A DNA stretch of 64,000 bases. It comes from JACDBE01 sp963714055 (lineage in GTDB: Bacteria > Actinomycetota > Acidimicrobiia > Spongiisociales > UBA5794). Positions 1 through 9,188 of this stretch are shown in pieces; position 1 is the stretch's first letter; each line of letters starts with the position of its first letter. The stretch lies in assembly GCA_963714055.1 (NCBI GenBank), contig OY970227.1:868001-932000 (forward strand). Direction: 5' to 3'. A program made the translations under genes and the position numbers. Below the pieces are notes generated by a model. It ran no database searches. It saw only the letters and a list, made by a program, of their open reading frames with translations, and was not told the origin of the DNA.

Positions 1-235
1 GGTGAAACACGACCTCGGGTTGGAAGCGGGCGAACAGGTCGACCAACTCGGGCTGGCGAATGTCCGCCTGGTGAAAGGTCACGTTGCCGGTCGCCCTGGC
101 GTCGATGAGCCGGGCGAGCCGCCCGCCGCTGAGGTCGTCGACGACGAGGACCTGGGCACCCTCGTCGGCGATCCGATCGACCAGGGTGGCCCCGATGAAG
201 CCTGCTCCGCCGGTGACGACGGCCCTGGTGAGCAT
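1..235 (-). CDS. NAD-dependent epimerase/dehydratase, N-terminal part (runs off window)
   Basis: Translating the minus strand from the ATG at 235 gives 78 residues that open with MLTRAVVTGGAGFIG, the glycine-rich NAD-binding motif of extended short-chain dehydrogenases. A VVDDLSGG segment at the end of strand 2 is typical of UDP-glucose 4-epimerase-like enzymes. The C-terminal part, including the YxxxK catalytic motif, lies outside the window, so the substrate cannot be told. It is divergent from the UDP-glucose dehydrogenase gene, which suggests nucleotide-sugar metabolism. A TATGAT hexamer on the minus strand (244-249) ends 8 bases before the ATG, compatible with a leaderless transcript. 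Family assignment is firm; specificity is inference. Confidence 0.8.
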   Translation of the reverse strand, partial: MLTRAVVTGGAGFIGATLVDRIADEGAQVLVVDDLSGGRLARLIDARATGNVTFHQADIRQPELVDLFARFQPEVVFH

Positions 236-344
236 GGCGGACGATCATAACGACACCGTCGCCCGACCCATGGGCCGATCGTGTCACGGTGGTTATCATT
301 CGCCCGCACCCCTGGTCGGATGTCGACCGGGACATGGGGGGACC
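236..344. promoter_or_regulatory. Divergent promoter region between epimerase and ugd
   Basis: This 109-base gap separates two divergent nucleotide-sugar genes. Plausible -10 hexamers are TATGAT on the minus strand (244-249) and TATCAT on the plus strand (294-299). The flanking words ATCATAACGACACCGT and, on the other strand, ATGATAACCACCGTGA resemble each other as an imperfect inverted pair, which could simply reflect two similar promoters or a shared operator. No convincing -35 boxes are seen. A GGGGGGA ribosome-binding site sits just before the ATG at 345. Confidence 0.35.
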
Positions 345-1715
345 ATGATCCAAGATCTCACCACCAACCTCGACGCGGGCGCGCCCGGCGTCGCCGTCAT
401 CGGGACCGGCTACGTCGGCACCGTGGCTGCCGTCGCGTTCGCCACGGTGGGGTGGCGGGTGGTCGGCATCGAGAGCGACCCGGCCAAGCTGGCGGCGCTG
501 TCGTCGGGCACGGTCCCGTTCCACGAGCCCGGGCTCGACACGATGCTCGGCGACGTCGTGTCGTCGGGCGCGCTGACGTTCACCGACGACCTCGCCGCCG
601 GTGTCGCCGGCGCCGACGTGGTCTTCATCTGCGTGGGGACACCCCCCGACGACGACGGTCGGCCGGATCTGACCGCGCTTCGCGGGGCCAGCCGGGCGGT
701 GGCCGAGGCGGCGACCGGGCGCACCGTGGTGATCACCAAGAGCACGGTCCCCATCGGCTGGGGCGCCGAGCTGCGACGACTCATCGCCGAGGTGGGCTCC
801 ACCGCCGAAACGGTGGTGATGTCCAATCCCGAATTCCTGCGCGAGGGGTCGGCCGTCGAGGACTTCCTCTACCCGGACCGGATCGTGCTCGGCGGCGAGG
901 GCCGAGACGAGCTCGACCTGGTGACGGAGCTGTACCGGCCGATCTTGGAGCAGTCCTTCCCCGGCGGGCGACCCGAGTTGGAGCCGGTGTTGGTGCGCAC
1001 CGACACCGCCACCGCCGAGACCATCAAGTACGCGGCGAACGGGTTCCTCGCCACCAAGATCGCCTTCATCAACGAGATCGCCCGGATCTGCGACGAGATC
1101 GGCGCCGACGTTCTCACCGTCGCCGACGCCATGGGGCTCGACCACCGGATCGAGCGTCGGTTCCTCGGCGCCGGGATCGGCTACGGAGGCTCGTGCTTCA
1201 GCAAGGACCTCGATGCCCTCATCTGGTTCGGCGAGGACCAGGGCATCGAGCTGCCCATCCTCGAGTCGGTCAACCCTTCGAACCAGGTGCAGCGGTCGAC
1301 CGTGCTCGACAAGCTGCGTTCCGGGTTGGGAGATCTCGACGGGAAGCGGATCGCGCTGCTCGGGCTCGCCTACAAGGCCAACACCGACGACCTACGCGAC
1401 GCCCCGGCGCTGACCATCGCCGCCTCGGCGGTCGACGAGGGTGCCCGGGTCGTCGGCTACGACCCGGTGGTGGGCATTCTTCCGGGTCATCCCGAGGTGG
1501 CGATCGCCCCCGACGCCTACGAGGCCGTTGCCGATGCGGACGCCGTCGTGCTGGTGACCGAGTGGTCCGAGTTCGCCGACCTCGACCTGGTGCGGGTAGC
1601 CGAGTCCATGGCCGGGGACCTGGTGATCGACGGTCGCAACTGGCTCGACCCGCTCAAGGTCACCGCCGCCGGCCTCCGCTACGTCGGCATGGGCCGCGGC
1701 GGTACCGGCGCCTGA
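345..1715 (+). CDS. ugd: UDP-glucose 6-dehydrogenase family protein
   Basis: The 456-residue product oxidises a UDP-sugar C6 alcohol to the uronic acid using two NAD+, feeding envelope polysaccharide synthesis. The N-terminal Rossmann motif VAVIGTGYVG lies at residues 16-25. The central YAANGFLATKIAFINE segment is the family signature, and the catalytic cysteine is C284 in GGSCFSKD (the usual motif is GGSCFPKD, so Pro is replaced by Ser). Length is normal for the Ugd/TuaD group. I chose the ATG at 345 because it follows a GGGGGGA site; an open frame continues upstream but has no family similarity. UDP-ManNAc dehydrogenase is the main alternative. Confidence 0.9.
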   Translation: MIQDLTTNLDAGAPGVAVIGTGYVGTVAAVAFATVGWRVVGIESDPAKLAALSSGTVPFHEPGLDTMLGDVVSSGALTFTDDLAAGVAGADVVFICVGTPPDDDGRPDLTALRGASRAVAEAATGRTVVITKSTVPIGWGAELRRLIAEVGSTAETVVMSNPEFLREGSAVEDFLYPDRIVLGGEGRDELDLVTELYRPILEQSFPGGRPELEPVLVRTDTATAETIKYAANGFLATKIAFINEIARICDEIGADVLTVADAMGLDHRIERRFLGAGIGYGGSCFSKDLDALIWFGEDQGIELPILESVNPSNQVQRSTVLDKLRSGLGDLDGKRIALLGLAYKANTDDLRDAPALTIAASAVDEGARVVGYDPVVGILPGHPEVAIAPDAYEAVADADAVVLVTEWSEFADLDLVRVAESMAGDLVIDGRNWLDPLKVTAAGLRYVGMGRGGTGA

Positions 1716-1731
1716 TCTGAACGTCACCGGC

Positions 1732-2437
1732 CTACCCGGGGGGCGGTGGCAGCCGGCGCAGGAAGAATGCCACCAGCCGTTCCAGCGCATCCGCGGCGGC
1801 CTCGAGGTCGAATTCGGGACTGTCGTCGTCGATGAACCCGGCGCCGACGCCGTCGTAGATCACCACCTCGGCGTTGGGTAGTCCAGACCGTGCGGCCACC
1901 ACTTCGTCCACCGGCACCCCGTCGTCGTCCCGTCCGTAGAGGCCGAGTAGCGCCCCCGCCGGGGCGAGCAGGTCAGGCTGCAGCGGTGCGGCCGACCAAC
2001 GCCACCGCCAGACCGGGGCGACGGGAGGCGAGCCTGGAGGCTGCCGCTCCGCCGGCGCCGATGCCGAGCACGCCGAAGCCTCGCTCGGCGCTGGACCATG
2101 AGCCGGAGGGGTTGGTCACGAAGGTGACGATGTCGTCGATGTCGGCGTCGAGATCGGCTGCGGAGACCGGCGCCTGGCGGTCCGCCCATAGTCTCGACAC
2201 CCGAGCGCGGCGGAGGGAGTCCACGGCCACCGCCGCCAGCTCGCGTCGTGCCAGCTTGCGGCACAGGTCCTTGACCGCCGGGGTGACGCCCGATGAATCG
2301 GGCACCAGGATCACCGTCGGCCACTCACCGGTGAGATCGGGCCGGGACAGGTAGCCGGAGTGGACCCGGGAGGCGACGGAGATCGACGTCGAGCCGAAGA
2401 GGATGGGGACCTTGCCCTCACCCTTGAGCACGGTCAC
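1732..2437 (-). pseudogene. Dienelactone-hydrolase-like protein, frameshifted and lacking catalytic residues
   Basis: Two reading frames on the minus strand together make one alpha/beta-hydrolase of about 235 residues. The first (2437 to about 1975) has the N-terminal half, TVILVPDSSG and FGVLGIGAGGAA. The second (from about 1975 to 1732) carries LLGLYGRDDDGVPVDEV and the C-terminal helix. A single-base change near 1973-1978 is enough to join them. Where dienelactone hydrolases have the nucleophile (GFCMGG) this protein reads GIGAGG, and the usual GHGF histidine region reads GAGF, so Cys and His of the triad appear lost while the Asp is kept. The start is a GTG at 2437 overlapping the birA stop (GTGA). 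It could be a non-enzymatic homologue with a sequencing error, or a decaying gene. Confidence 0.6.
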
Positions 2438-3198
2438 GCTGGGCTGCCTCCGTCTTCGGGTCGTCCAGTGACAGTAGCCCGCCGCACCGAGCGCACCTCG
2501 CCGGCATCGAGCCGCACCTGACCGGCGGCGGTCTCCACCACCAGGCGACCCTCGTCGTCGACGTCGACGGCCCGGCCGGATGCAGTCTCGTCGGCGTTCC
2601 CGGACGCACCCCGCTGCTCCCAGGAGACCTCTTCGCCGATGGTGACGCAGCGACGCCGGTAGTCGTCAGCACCCCAGAGAGCCGGGTCCCGCCGCAGCGT
2701 CGCCAGGAGCCGCTCGGCCCAGGCGGCGGCGATCTCACCGGCGAGGTGGGCGCCTGGGTCCTCCGGGAGGAGGGCGCCGATGCCGGCGGCCGGCGCCGGC
2801 CAGTGGATGTTGAGTCCCAATCCCGTCACCACAACGCCGGCCGACGACTCGGCGAGGATGCCCCCCAGCTTGGCCTTGGTGGTGGGGTCGACCAGGTCGT
2901 TGGGCCATTTGAGCGCCGTCGCGACGCCGGTCACGTCTTCGACGGCGGCGACGGCGGCCAGCCCCGCCGCCAGCGTGATGCGGGGCCACTGCTCCGTTGG
3001 CCAGCCGGGGCGGAAGGCCAGCGATGCGGCCAGCGCCCGCGGCGCGGCCACCCACTCCCGCCCGCTCCTGCCCCGACCCTGGGTCTGCCGGGCGGCCACC
3101 ACCAGCAGTGCCCCCGGCCGGTCGCCGAGCCGGGAGCGCGCCGCGTCCTGGGTGGAGTCGACGGAACCCAGGGTCACCGTGTCGTAGGGTGTAGCCAA
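2434..3198 (-). CDS. birA: Biotin--[acyl-CoA carboxylase] ligase
   Basis: This enzyme activates biotin as biotinyl-5'-AMP and attaches it to the lysine of carboxyl-carrier domains. Visible motifs are VDSTQDAAR near the N-terminus, the biotin-binding QGRGRSGREW loop, KWPNDL, and KLGGILAES with the catalytic-loop lysine. A small SH3-like C-terminal domain follows. There is no N-terminal helix-turn-helix, so it is a mono-functional ligase rather than an E. coli-type repressor. I place the start at a TTG (3198), because starts further upstream would run into the divergent carboxylase gene; the exact start is uncertain. It sits head-to-head with the carboxylase beta gene, and its likely substrate is the alpha chain encoded at 4860-6604. 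Confidence 0.88.
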   Translation of the reverse strand: MATPYDTVTLGSVDSTQDAARSRLGDRPGALLVVAARQTQGRGRSGREWVAAPRALAASLAFRPGWPTEQWPRITLAAGLAAVAAVEDVTGVATALKWPNDLVDPTTKAKLGGILAESSAGVVVTGLGLNIHWPAPAAGIGALLPEDPGAHLAGEIAAAWAERLLATLRRDPALWGADDYRRRCVTIGEEVSWEQRGASGNADETASGRAVDVDDEGRLVVETAAGQVRLDAGEVRSVRRATVTGRPEDGGSPA

Positions 3199-3253
3199 CT
3201 CGAGCCGTCCTGGCCGAGCGATACGGGCGTTCCAGACACTACCCGAGGTGGGA

Positions 3254-4801
3254 ATGAGCACCGAGGAGCGGATCGAGCAGCTCCGCAAGCTCCGTCACGA
3301 GGCCTTGGAGGCGAACCCCCGCACCGTCGAGCGCCAGCACGACCTGGGCAAGCTCACCGCCCGGGAGCGCCTCGAGGTCCTGCTGGACAAGGGCTCCTTC
3401 CAGGAGGTCGACCTCTTCACCCGTCACCAGGCCGCCGGGTTCGGGATCGAGGGGAGGAGGCCGCCAGGGGACGCCGTGGTCTGCGGCTGGGGGACCATCG
3501 ACGGGCGCACCGTGTTCGTGTTCGCCGAGGACTTCGGCGTCTTCGGTGGGAGCCTCGGCGAGGTCGTCGCCGACAAGATCTGCAAGGTGATGGACCTGGC
3601 GATGGACACCGGGTCTCCGATCATCGGGCTCAAGGACTCCGGCGGGGCCCGAATCCAGGAGGGAGTCGTCTCGCTCGACGGCTACGGGCGCATCTTCGTG
3701 CGCAATGTGCGAGCCTCGGGGGTGATCCCGCAGATCTCGGTGATCATGGGACCGTGCGCCGGCGGAGCCGTCTACTCCCCCGCCATCACCGACTTCGTGT
3801 ACCAGGTGGCCGACACCTCGCACCTGTTCATCACCGGGCCGGACGTCATCAAGGCGGTCACCGGCGAGGATGTCAGCTTCGAGCATCTCGGCGGGGCGGT
3901 GACACACTCCACCGTGTCCGGCGTCACCCACTTCGTCTCCGCCAATGGGCGGTCGGCGATGGAGGAGGTGCGCTACCTGCTGTCGTTCCTACCGTCGAAC
4001 AACATGGAGGTGGCGCCGTTCTTCACCCCGACCGACCGGCCCGACCGAATGGACGAGGGGCTGACCAGCATCGTCCCCGACTCCCCCAATCAGCCGTACG
4101 ACATGGTGACGCTGATCGAGATGGTCGTGGACGACGGCGAGTTCTACCAGGTCCACGAGCACTTCGCCGCCAACATCGTGATCGGGCTGGCCAGGCTCGA
4201 CGGGTACACGGTCGGGATCGTGGGCAATCAGCCGAAGGTGCTGGCAGGAGTCCTCGACATCGAGTCTTCGGTCAAGGCTGCCCGGTTCATCCGCTTCTGT
4301 GACGCCTTCAACATCCCGGTGATCAGCTTCGTCGACGTCCCCGGGTTCATGCCCGGGGTCGACCAGGAACACGGAGGGATCATCCGCCACGGCGCCAAGC
4401 TGCTCTACGCCTACGCCGAGGCCACCGTGCCCAAGGTGACCGTCATCACCCGCAAGGCGTACGGCGGCGCCTACGTCGTCATGAACTCGCGGGCGGTGAA
4501 GGCCGACGTCGTGTATGCCTGGCCGACCGCCGAGATCGCGGTGATGGGGGCCGCCGGCGCGGTCAACGTCATCCAGCGTCGGGAGATCTCGGCAGCCGAG
4601 GACCCGGAGGCGCGGCGGGCCGAGCTGATCGCCGACTACGAGGAGCGGTTCAACAACCCGTACCTGGCCGCCGAGCGCGGGTTGGTCGACGACGTCATCG
4701 AGCCCAGGGAGACCCGGCCCCGGTTGATCCGGGCGTTGGAGATGCTGCGCACCAAGCGTGACACCCTCCCGCCGAAGAAGCACGGCAACATCCCGCTGTG
4801 A
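3254..4801 (+). CDS. Acyl-CoA carboxylase beta subunit (carboxyltransferase; propionyl-CoA type likely)
   Basis: The 515-residue carboxyltransferase moves CO2 from carboxybiotin to an acyl-CoA. The whole protein is two crotonase-like halves. The N-half has SGGARIQEGV and GPCAGGAVYSPA, which form the acyl-CoA/oxyanion site. The C-half has GFMPGVDQEHGGIIRHGAK and KAYGGAYVVMNSR, which form the biotin site. Length and motifs match AccD5/PccB-type actinobacterial beta chains. The ATG at 3254 follows a GAGG site by five bases; a GTG six bases earlier is an alternative. The biotinylated alpha chain follows after 58 bases. With the mutases and adenosyltransferase elsewhere in the window, propionyl-CoA is the best guess for substrate, but acetyl-CoA cannot be excluded. 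Confidence 0.9.
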   Translation: MSTEERIEQLRKLRHEALEANPRTVERQHDLGKLTARERLEVLLDKGSFQEVDLFTRHQAAGFGIEGRRPPGDAVVCGWGTIDGRTVFVFAEDFGVFGGSLGEVVADKICKVMDLAMDTGSPIIGLKDSGGARIQEGVVSLDGYGRIFVRNVRASGVIPQISVIMGPCAGGAVYSPAITDFVYQVADTSHLFITGPDVIKAVTGEDVSFEHLGGAVTHSTVSGVTHFVSANGRSAMEEVRYLLSFLPSNNMEVAPFFTPTDRPDRMDEGLTSIVPDSPNQPYDMVTLIEMVVDDGEFYQVHEHFAANIVIGLARLDGYTVGIVGNQPKVLAGVLDIESSVKAARFIRFCDAFNIPVISFVDVPGFMPGVDQEHGGIIRHGAKLLYAYAEATVPKVTVITRKAYGGAYVVMNSRAVKADVVYAWPTAEIAVMGAAGAVNVIQRREISAAEDPEARRAELIADYEERFNNPYLAAERGLVDDVIEPRETRPRLIRALEMLRTKRDTLPPKKHGNIPL

Positions 4802-4859
4802 GCGGGCCTGGAGGCGCCCGGAACGGCACCTCCGGTCCACGTCCCGTACTATGCCGGCG

Positions 4860-6604
4860 ATGAAGTCGTTGCTCGTCGCCAACCGCGGTGAGATCGCCGT
4901 CCGGGTGGTCCGGGCGGCCGCCGAGCTGGGCATCCGCACCATCGCCGTCTACTCCGAGCTCGATCGCGACGCCCTCCACGTCAAGCTCGCCGACGAGGCG
5001 TGGAACATCGGGCCTGCCCCGGCCGCCGACTCGTACCTCAACCTGGATCGCATCCTGCAGGTCGCCGCCGAGTGCGGGGCGGAGGCCGTCCACCCCGGTT
5101 ACGGCTTCCTCGCCGAGAACGCCGGGTTCGCCCGTGCCGTCATCGAGGCGGGCATGGTGTGGGTCGGGCCGCCCCCCGAGGCGATCGCCACGATGGGCGA
5201 CAAGATCGCCTCCCGCCGCGCCGCCGAGGCCGCCGGGGTCAAGGGTGTCCCCGGAACCCTGGAACCGCTGGCGGAGCCGCGCCAGGTGGAGGCGTTTGCC
5301 GCCGAGCACGGGTATCCCATCGCCATCAAGCCGGCCCATGGCGGCGGCGGCAAGGGTCTCAAGGTGGTGCGGGAGCCGAGCGAGCTGGTGGCAGCCTTCG
5401 AGTCGGCGCAGCGGGAGGCCGATGCCTACTTCCGCAACGCCGAGGTCTACGTCGAGCGCTACCTCGACCGTCCCCGCCACATCGAGGCGCAGCTCATCGC
5501 CGACACCCACGGCAACGTCGTGTTCCTCGGCGAACGCGACTGCACGGTCCAGCGCCGCCACCAGAAGCTCATCGAGGAGGCGCCGGCACCGGACTTCCCC
5601 GCCGAGGCGCGGAGACGCTCGGTGCCTCCGCCGTTGCCCTTGCCAAATCGTCCGGTTACGTGAACGCCGGCACCGTCGAATTCCTGTACGACGGCGAGGA
5701 CGTCTACTTCCTGGAGATGAACACCCGTATCCAGGTCGAGCACACGGTCACCGAGATGGTCACCGGGATCGACCTGGTGAAGGAGCAGATCCTGGTGGCG
5801 AGGGGCGAGCCGCTCTCGTTCTCCGACGTCGACGTGCGTGGCCACGCCATCGAGTTCCGGATCAACGCCGAGGACCCGGCGAAGGGCTTCCTGCCCAGCC
5901 CGGGGACCATCGTCGAGTACGAGGAACCGGGTGGGTTCGGGGTCAGGGTCGACTCCGGGGCGGTGGCCGGGGCGGCGATCAGCCAGTACTACGACAACCT
6001 GGTGGCCAAGCTGGTGGTGTGGGGCCGCGACCGGGAGGAAGCGATCGCCCGTGGACAGCGGGCGTTGCGGGCCTTCAGGGTCACCGGCATCGCCACCACC
6101 ATCCCCGCCCATCTCCAGATCCTCGACACCGACGCCTTCCGCACCGCCACGCACTACACCCGGTTCGTCGAGGACCAGCTCGACTTCTCGGGCCTGTCGG
6201 CGGGCACCGCCCCTGCGCTGCCGCAGGACGAGGAGGTCGACGAGCGCACCATCACCGTCGAAGTGGGCGGGCGTCGCTTCGGGGTCACCTTCTGGGCACC
6301 GGTGATGGCCCCGGCCGGTGGCGGGGGCCAGCGCTTGGCGCCGCGGCGGCGGCCCCCGAAGCTGGAGCGGCAGGCCCCGACCGCCGAGGGCGCCGGGGTC
6401 GTCACCGCCCCGATGCAGGGCACGATCGTCAAGGTCCACCACGCCGCCGGCGACACCGTGACCGCCGGTCAGCCGCTGTGCGTGCTCGAGGCGATGAAGA
6501 TGGAGAACGAGATCGTCTCGCCGGTCGACGGCGCCATCGTCGACCTCCGCATCCAGGCCGGCGACACCGTCTCCTCGGGCGCCGTCCTCATGGTGGTGCG
6601 CTAA
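4860..6604 (+). CDS. Acyl-CoA carboxylase alpha subunit (biotin carboxylase + BCCP), interrupted by a 1-base frameshift
   Basis: The product would be about 581 residues. It has a biotin-carboxylase domain (MKSLLVANRGEIAVRVVRA at the start, HPGYGFLAEN, KPAHGGGGKGLK ATP-grasp loop, MNTRIQVEH). A C-terminal biotinyl domain carries LEAMKMEN, whose lysine codon is at 6497-6499. Reading from 4860 the frame is lost near 5607-5612 (after DFPAEAR) and resumes one frame over with ETLGASAVALAK. Inserting one missing base restores a colinear protein, so this is most likely a sequencing deletion in an essential-looking gene. An ATG at 4851 is an alternative start. It is co-directional with the beta chain and biotinylated by the nearby BirA. 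Its stop overlaps that of the convergent LtrA-like gene. Confidence 0.88.
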
Positions 6605-7752
6605 GTAGGCGTCAGCCGCGGCCGCGCCGGGATGCGGGGGCGCTCGACCAGGGCGATCGTCACGCCGAGGAGCACCGCAGCCGCCACTACGAGGATGCCA
6701 TCCACATCGAGCGCGGCTCCGGCGGCGGCAGACACCACCATGAGGCCGACAACCACGAGGCGCCAAGTGAGCAGCAGGCTCTCCGCCGCCATTGCGAGCA
6801 CTGCCACCGCTCCGTAGTACAGGGCCAGCCCGACGGCAAGCGCCGCCGCCGCCGGCGGTTCGAGCGGCATGCCGGGGTGGGCCACCACCTCCTCGAGGGA
6901 GGCGGCCACCGCGATGACCCCCGCTACCACCGGGAAGTGCATGAACGAGTAGCAGTTGCGGATCCGGTCGACGCTGGGCGAGGCCTCGATCCGTTCCTCG
7001 AGCCACCGGCTGAACCAGCCGAAGTAGCCCCACCACATGACGCACACCAGCGCTACCCCGGCTGCCTTGGCGAGGAAGGCGGCCATGGTCGACTCGACGT
7101 CGGCGGAGGCGACCCCGACGGCGATCAGCGACTCGCCGAGGGCGATGATCACGAACAGGGCGTGGCGCTCGGCGAAGTGCGAGACGTGGATGCGCCACTC
7201 CACCCGCCTGGCGACGAACCCGGCACCCAGGTCGAGGACGACGGCGAGCGCCCACACCCACACCCGGGCGCCGGGGTCGAGCCATGCCCCCAACATCAAG
7301 GCGGCGACGGCGGGCAGCGAGGCGGCGGCAAACAGTCCCATCGACCGGCCCATTTGCCGGTCGTCGCCCCCCACCCAGCCGTAGAGCCACATGCCGGTGC
7401 CGCGCACCAGGAGGTACGGCACGAGGAAGAGCCAGGGGTTGCCGTCGAAGGTGTCCACCACCGAGCGGGCCATGAAGAAGGCCATCGCGGCTGCCGCCAG
7501 CACGGTCACCTCGACCACCGGGTTGGTGGTGTCGGCGGGGCTCAGGGTCCAGGTGAACTGCTGCCAGGCCCACCACACCAGCCAGGCGACCACCGCCGCC
7601 CGGGCTGCGCCCAGCCAGGTCAGGTCATGCCCCAGCAGGCTGGTGACCTGGGTGACCGCGTACACGAACACCAGGTCGAAGAACAGCTCGACGTACGTGG
7701 CGCCCTGAGGGATCTCGGTGGTCCGAGAGCGTCGCCGGGACAGTGTGGTCAT
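6601..7752 (-). CDS. LtrA-like (low temperature requirement A) multispan membrane protein
   Basis: The 383-residue protein is almost wholly hydrophobic with about ten or more predicted membrane segments. It carries the LtrA-family hallmarks VELFFDLVFVYAVTQ near the N-terminus and HFAERHALFVIIALGESL in the middle, where conserved acidic and histidine residues sit inside membrane helices. The Listeria founder was linked to cold growth, but the molecular function of the family is not settled, so no substrate is proposed. I chose the ATG at 7752 because it begins ten residues before the conserved block; an ATG at 7782 is also in frame. The 3' end overlaps the convergent carboxylase gene by a few bases. 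Confidence 0.85.
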   Translation of the reverse strand: MTTLSRRRSRTTEIPQGATYVELFFDLVFVYAVTQVTSLLGHDLTWLGAARAAVVAWLVWWAWQQFTWTLSPADTTNPVVEVTVLAAAAMAFFMARSVVDTFDGNPWLFLVPYLLVRGTGMWLYGWVGGDDRQMGRSMGLFAAASLPAVAALMLGAWLDPGARVWVWALAVVLDLGAGFVARRVEWRIHVSHFAERHALFVIIALGESLIAVGVASADVESTMAAFLAKAAGVALVCVMWWGYFGWFSRWLEERIEASPSVDRIRNCYSFMHFPVVAGVIAVAASLEEVVAHPGMPLEPPAAAALAVGLALYYGAVAVLAMAAESLLLTWRLVVVGLMVVSAAAGAALDVDGILVVAAAVLLGVTIALVERPRIPARPRLTPT

Positions 7753-7809
7753 GGCCCGGCGAGCGTACCCGCACGCCCGCACGTCATCGTACCGCCGGGG
7801 CCGTGGTGG

Positions 7810-9174
7810 CTACTCGGCGGCTTCGACGATGCTCTCGCTCATCGACGGGTGCACCATCAGCGTCTCCACCAGCTGGTCCACCCTGAGCCGGGCCTGCGAG
7901 GCGAGGGCGATGGGGGCGATGAGCTCGGAGGCGTAGCGGCCCACGACGGTGCCACCGAGCACAACCCTCGTCGCCGGGTCGGACACCACCTTGACGAAGC
8001 CACGGGGGCTTGCCTGGATGAGTGCCCGTGGGTTGGCGGCGAACGGCACCTTGGTGATCCGCACCTTGCGTCCCAAGGCGGCGGCGTCCACCTCCTCCAA
8101 TCCCACCGAGGCGATCTCCGGGTCGGTGAAGATCGCTTGGGCCACCTTGCCGTAGTCGAGCGGGGTCACGTCCTGGCCGAGGGCGTGACGGGCGATCTTC
8201 CGTCCCTGCATGGCGGCCACCGAGGACAGCGGCATCTGCCCGGTGACGTCGCCGGCGGCGTAGATGTGCGGCACCGAGGTGCGTTGCCACTCGTCGACCC
8301 CGATGTACCCGCGATCCACCTTCACCCCGATCGATTCCAGACCCAGACCATCGCTGTTGGGGACGAGGCCGACGGCGAGCAGCAGGTGGCTGCCCCGGAT
8401 GACGCGGCCGTCGTCGGTCTCCACAGCGACCCCGCCGTCCACCTGGGCGGAGGCAACCGCCCTGGTGCCCTTGTACAGCTTCACCCCGCGGTCGAGGAAG
8501 TTCTCCTCGAGGGCGGCGGCGACCTCGGCGTCGCGGTGGGGGAGGACGTGCTGGCGGCTCACCAGCAGGCTGACCCCGGACCCCAGGCTGGAGAAGATGT
8601 GCACCATCTCCACCCCGGTGACCCCCGAGCCGACGATGACGAGGTGCTCGGGCAGCTCCGGTAGGTGGTAGGCGTTGCGGGTGGTGAGGATGCGCTGCCC
8701 GTCCACCGGTGCCCAGTCCGGAACCCACGGGCGGGAGCCGGTCGAGACGAGGGCGACATCGAACGCAACCCGTACGGTTCCCTGCTCGGTCTCGGCCTCG
8801 ATCGTGTTCTGGTCGACGAACCGGCCCCTCCCCCGGACGATCTCCACTCCCTGGGAGCGGAGCATGTCGGTGGCGCCCTGGGCCAGGGACCCGGTGATGC
8901 TGTCGAGGTGCTCGTTGAGGCGCGGCATGTCGAGGTCGACGTGCCCGGCGTCGCTCAAACCCACCTCACTCGCCATCCGGATCGCCGCCATCCGGGTCGA
9001 GCTGGCCACCATCGCCTTCGACGGGATGCAGTCCCAGAGGTGGGCGGCGCCGCCGACGATCGAGTCCTCGACCAGGACCACCTCGGCGCCGAGGGTCGCC
9101 GCCACCGTGGCGGCGGCGTTCCCTGCCGGCCCGCCGCCGACCACCACAATCCGAACCAGATCGTCCCGCTTCAC
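7810..9174 (-). CDS. Flavoprotein pyridine-nucleotide oxidoreductase (LpdA-like, lacks redox disulfide)
   Basis: The 454-residue protein has the two-dinucleotide-binding-domain fold. It has an FAD motif IVVVGGGPAGNAAA at residues 9-22, an NAD(P) motif LVIVGSGVTGVEM, IYAAGDVTG, and a C-terminal dimerisation domain with HPSMSESIVEA. At the redox-active site true lipoamide dehydrogenases have GGTCxxxGCIPSK. This protein reads GGAAHLWDCIPSK, so the first cysteine is Ala44 and only C49 remains. That resembles mycobacterial LpdA (Rv3303c-type), reported as an NAD(P)H:quinone-type reductase rather than a disulfide reductase. A genuine lipoamide dehydrogenase is encoded at 30772-32139. The GTG at 9174 follows GAGGGAG. 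Confidence 0.82.
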   Translation of the reverse strand: MKRDDLVRIVVVGGGPAGNAAATVAATLGAEVVLVEDSIVGGAAHLWDCIPSKAMVASSTRMAAIRMASEVGLSDAGHVDLDMPRLNEHLDSITGSLAQGATDMLRSQGVEIVRGRGRFVDQNTIEAETEQGTVRVAFDVALVSTGSRPWVPDWAPVDGQRILTTRNAYHLPELPEHLVIVGSGVTGVEMVHIFSSLGSGVSLLVSRQHVLPHRDAEVAAALEENFLDRGVKLYKGTRAVASAQVDGGVAVETDDGRVIRGSHLLLAVGLVPNSDGLGLESIGVKVDRGYIGVDEWQRTSVPHIYAAGDVTGQMPLSSVAAMQGRKIARHALGQDVTPLDYGKVAQAIFTDPEIASVGLEEVDAAALGRKVRITKVPFAANPRALIQASPRGFVKVVSDPATRVVLGGTVVGRYASELIAPIALASQARLRVDQLVETLMVHPSMSESIVEAAE

Positions 9175-9188
9175 CGTGGCTCCCTCAC

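Noticed and set aside
5459..7576. Long minus-strand open frame opposite the carboxylase alpha gene
   Set aside because: It runs into the LtrA-like gene in another frame and lacks any domain; shadow of the real genes.
4888..8664. A very long plus-strand open frame (over 1200 codons) across the carboxylase, LtrA-like and flavoprotein genes
   Set aside because: It is out of frame with clearly conserved proteins on both strands and its translation is Arg/Pro/Ser-rich without motifs; a high-GC shadow frame.
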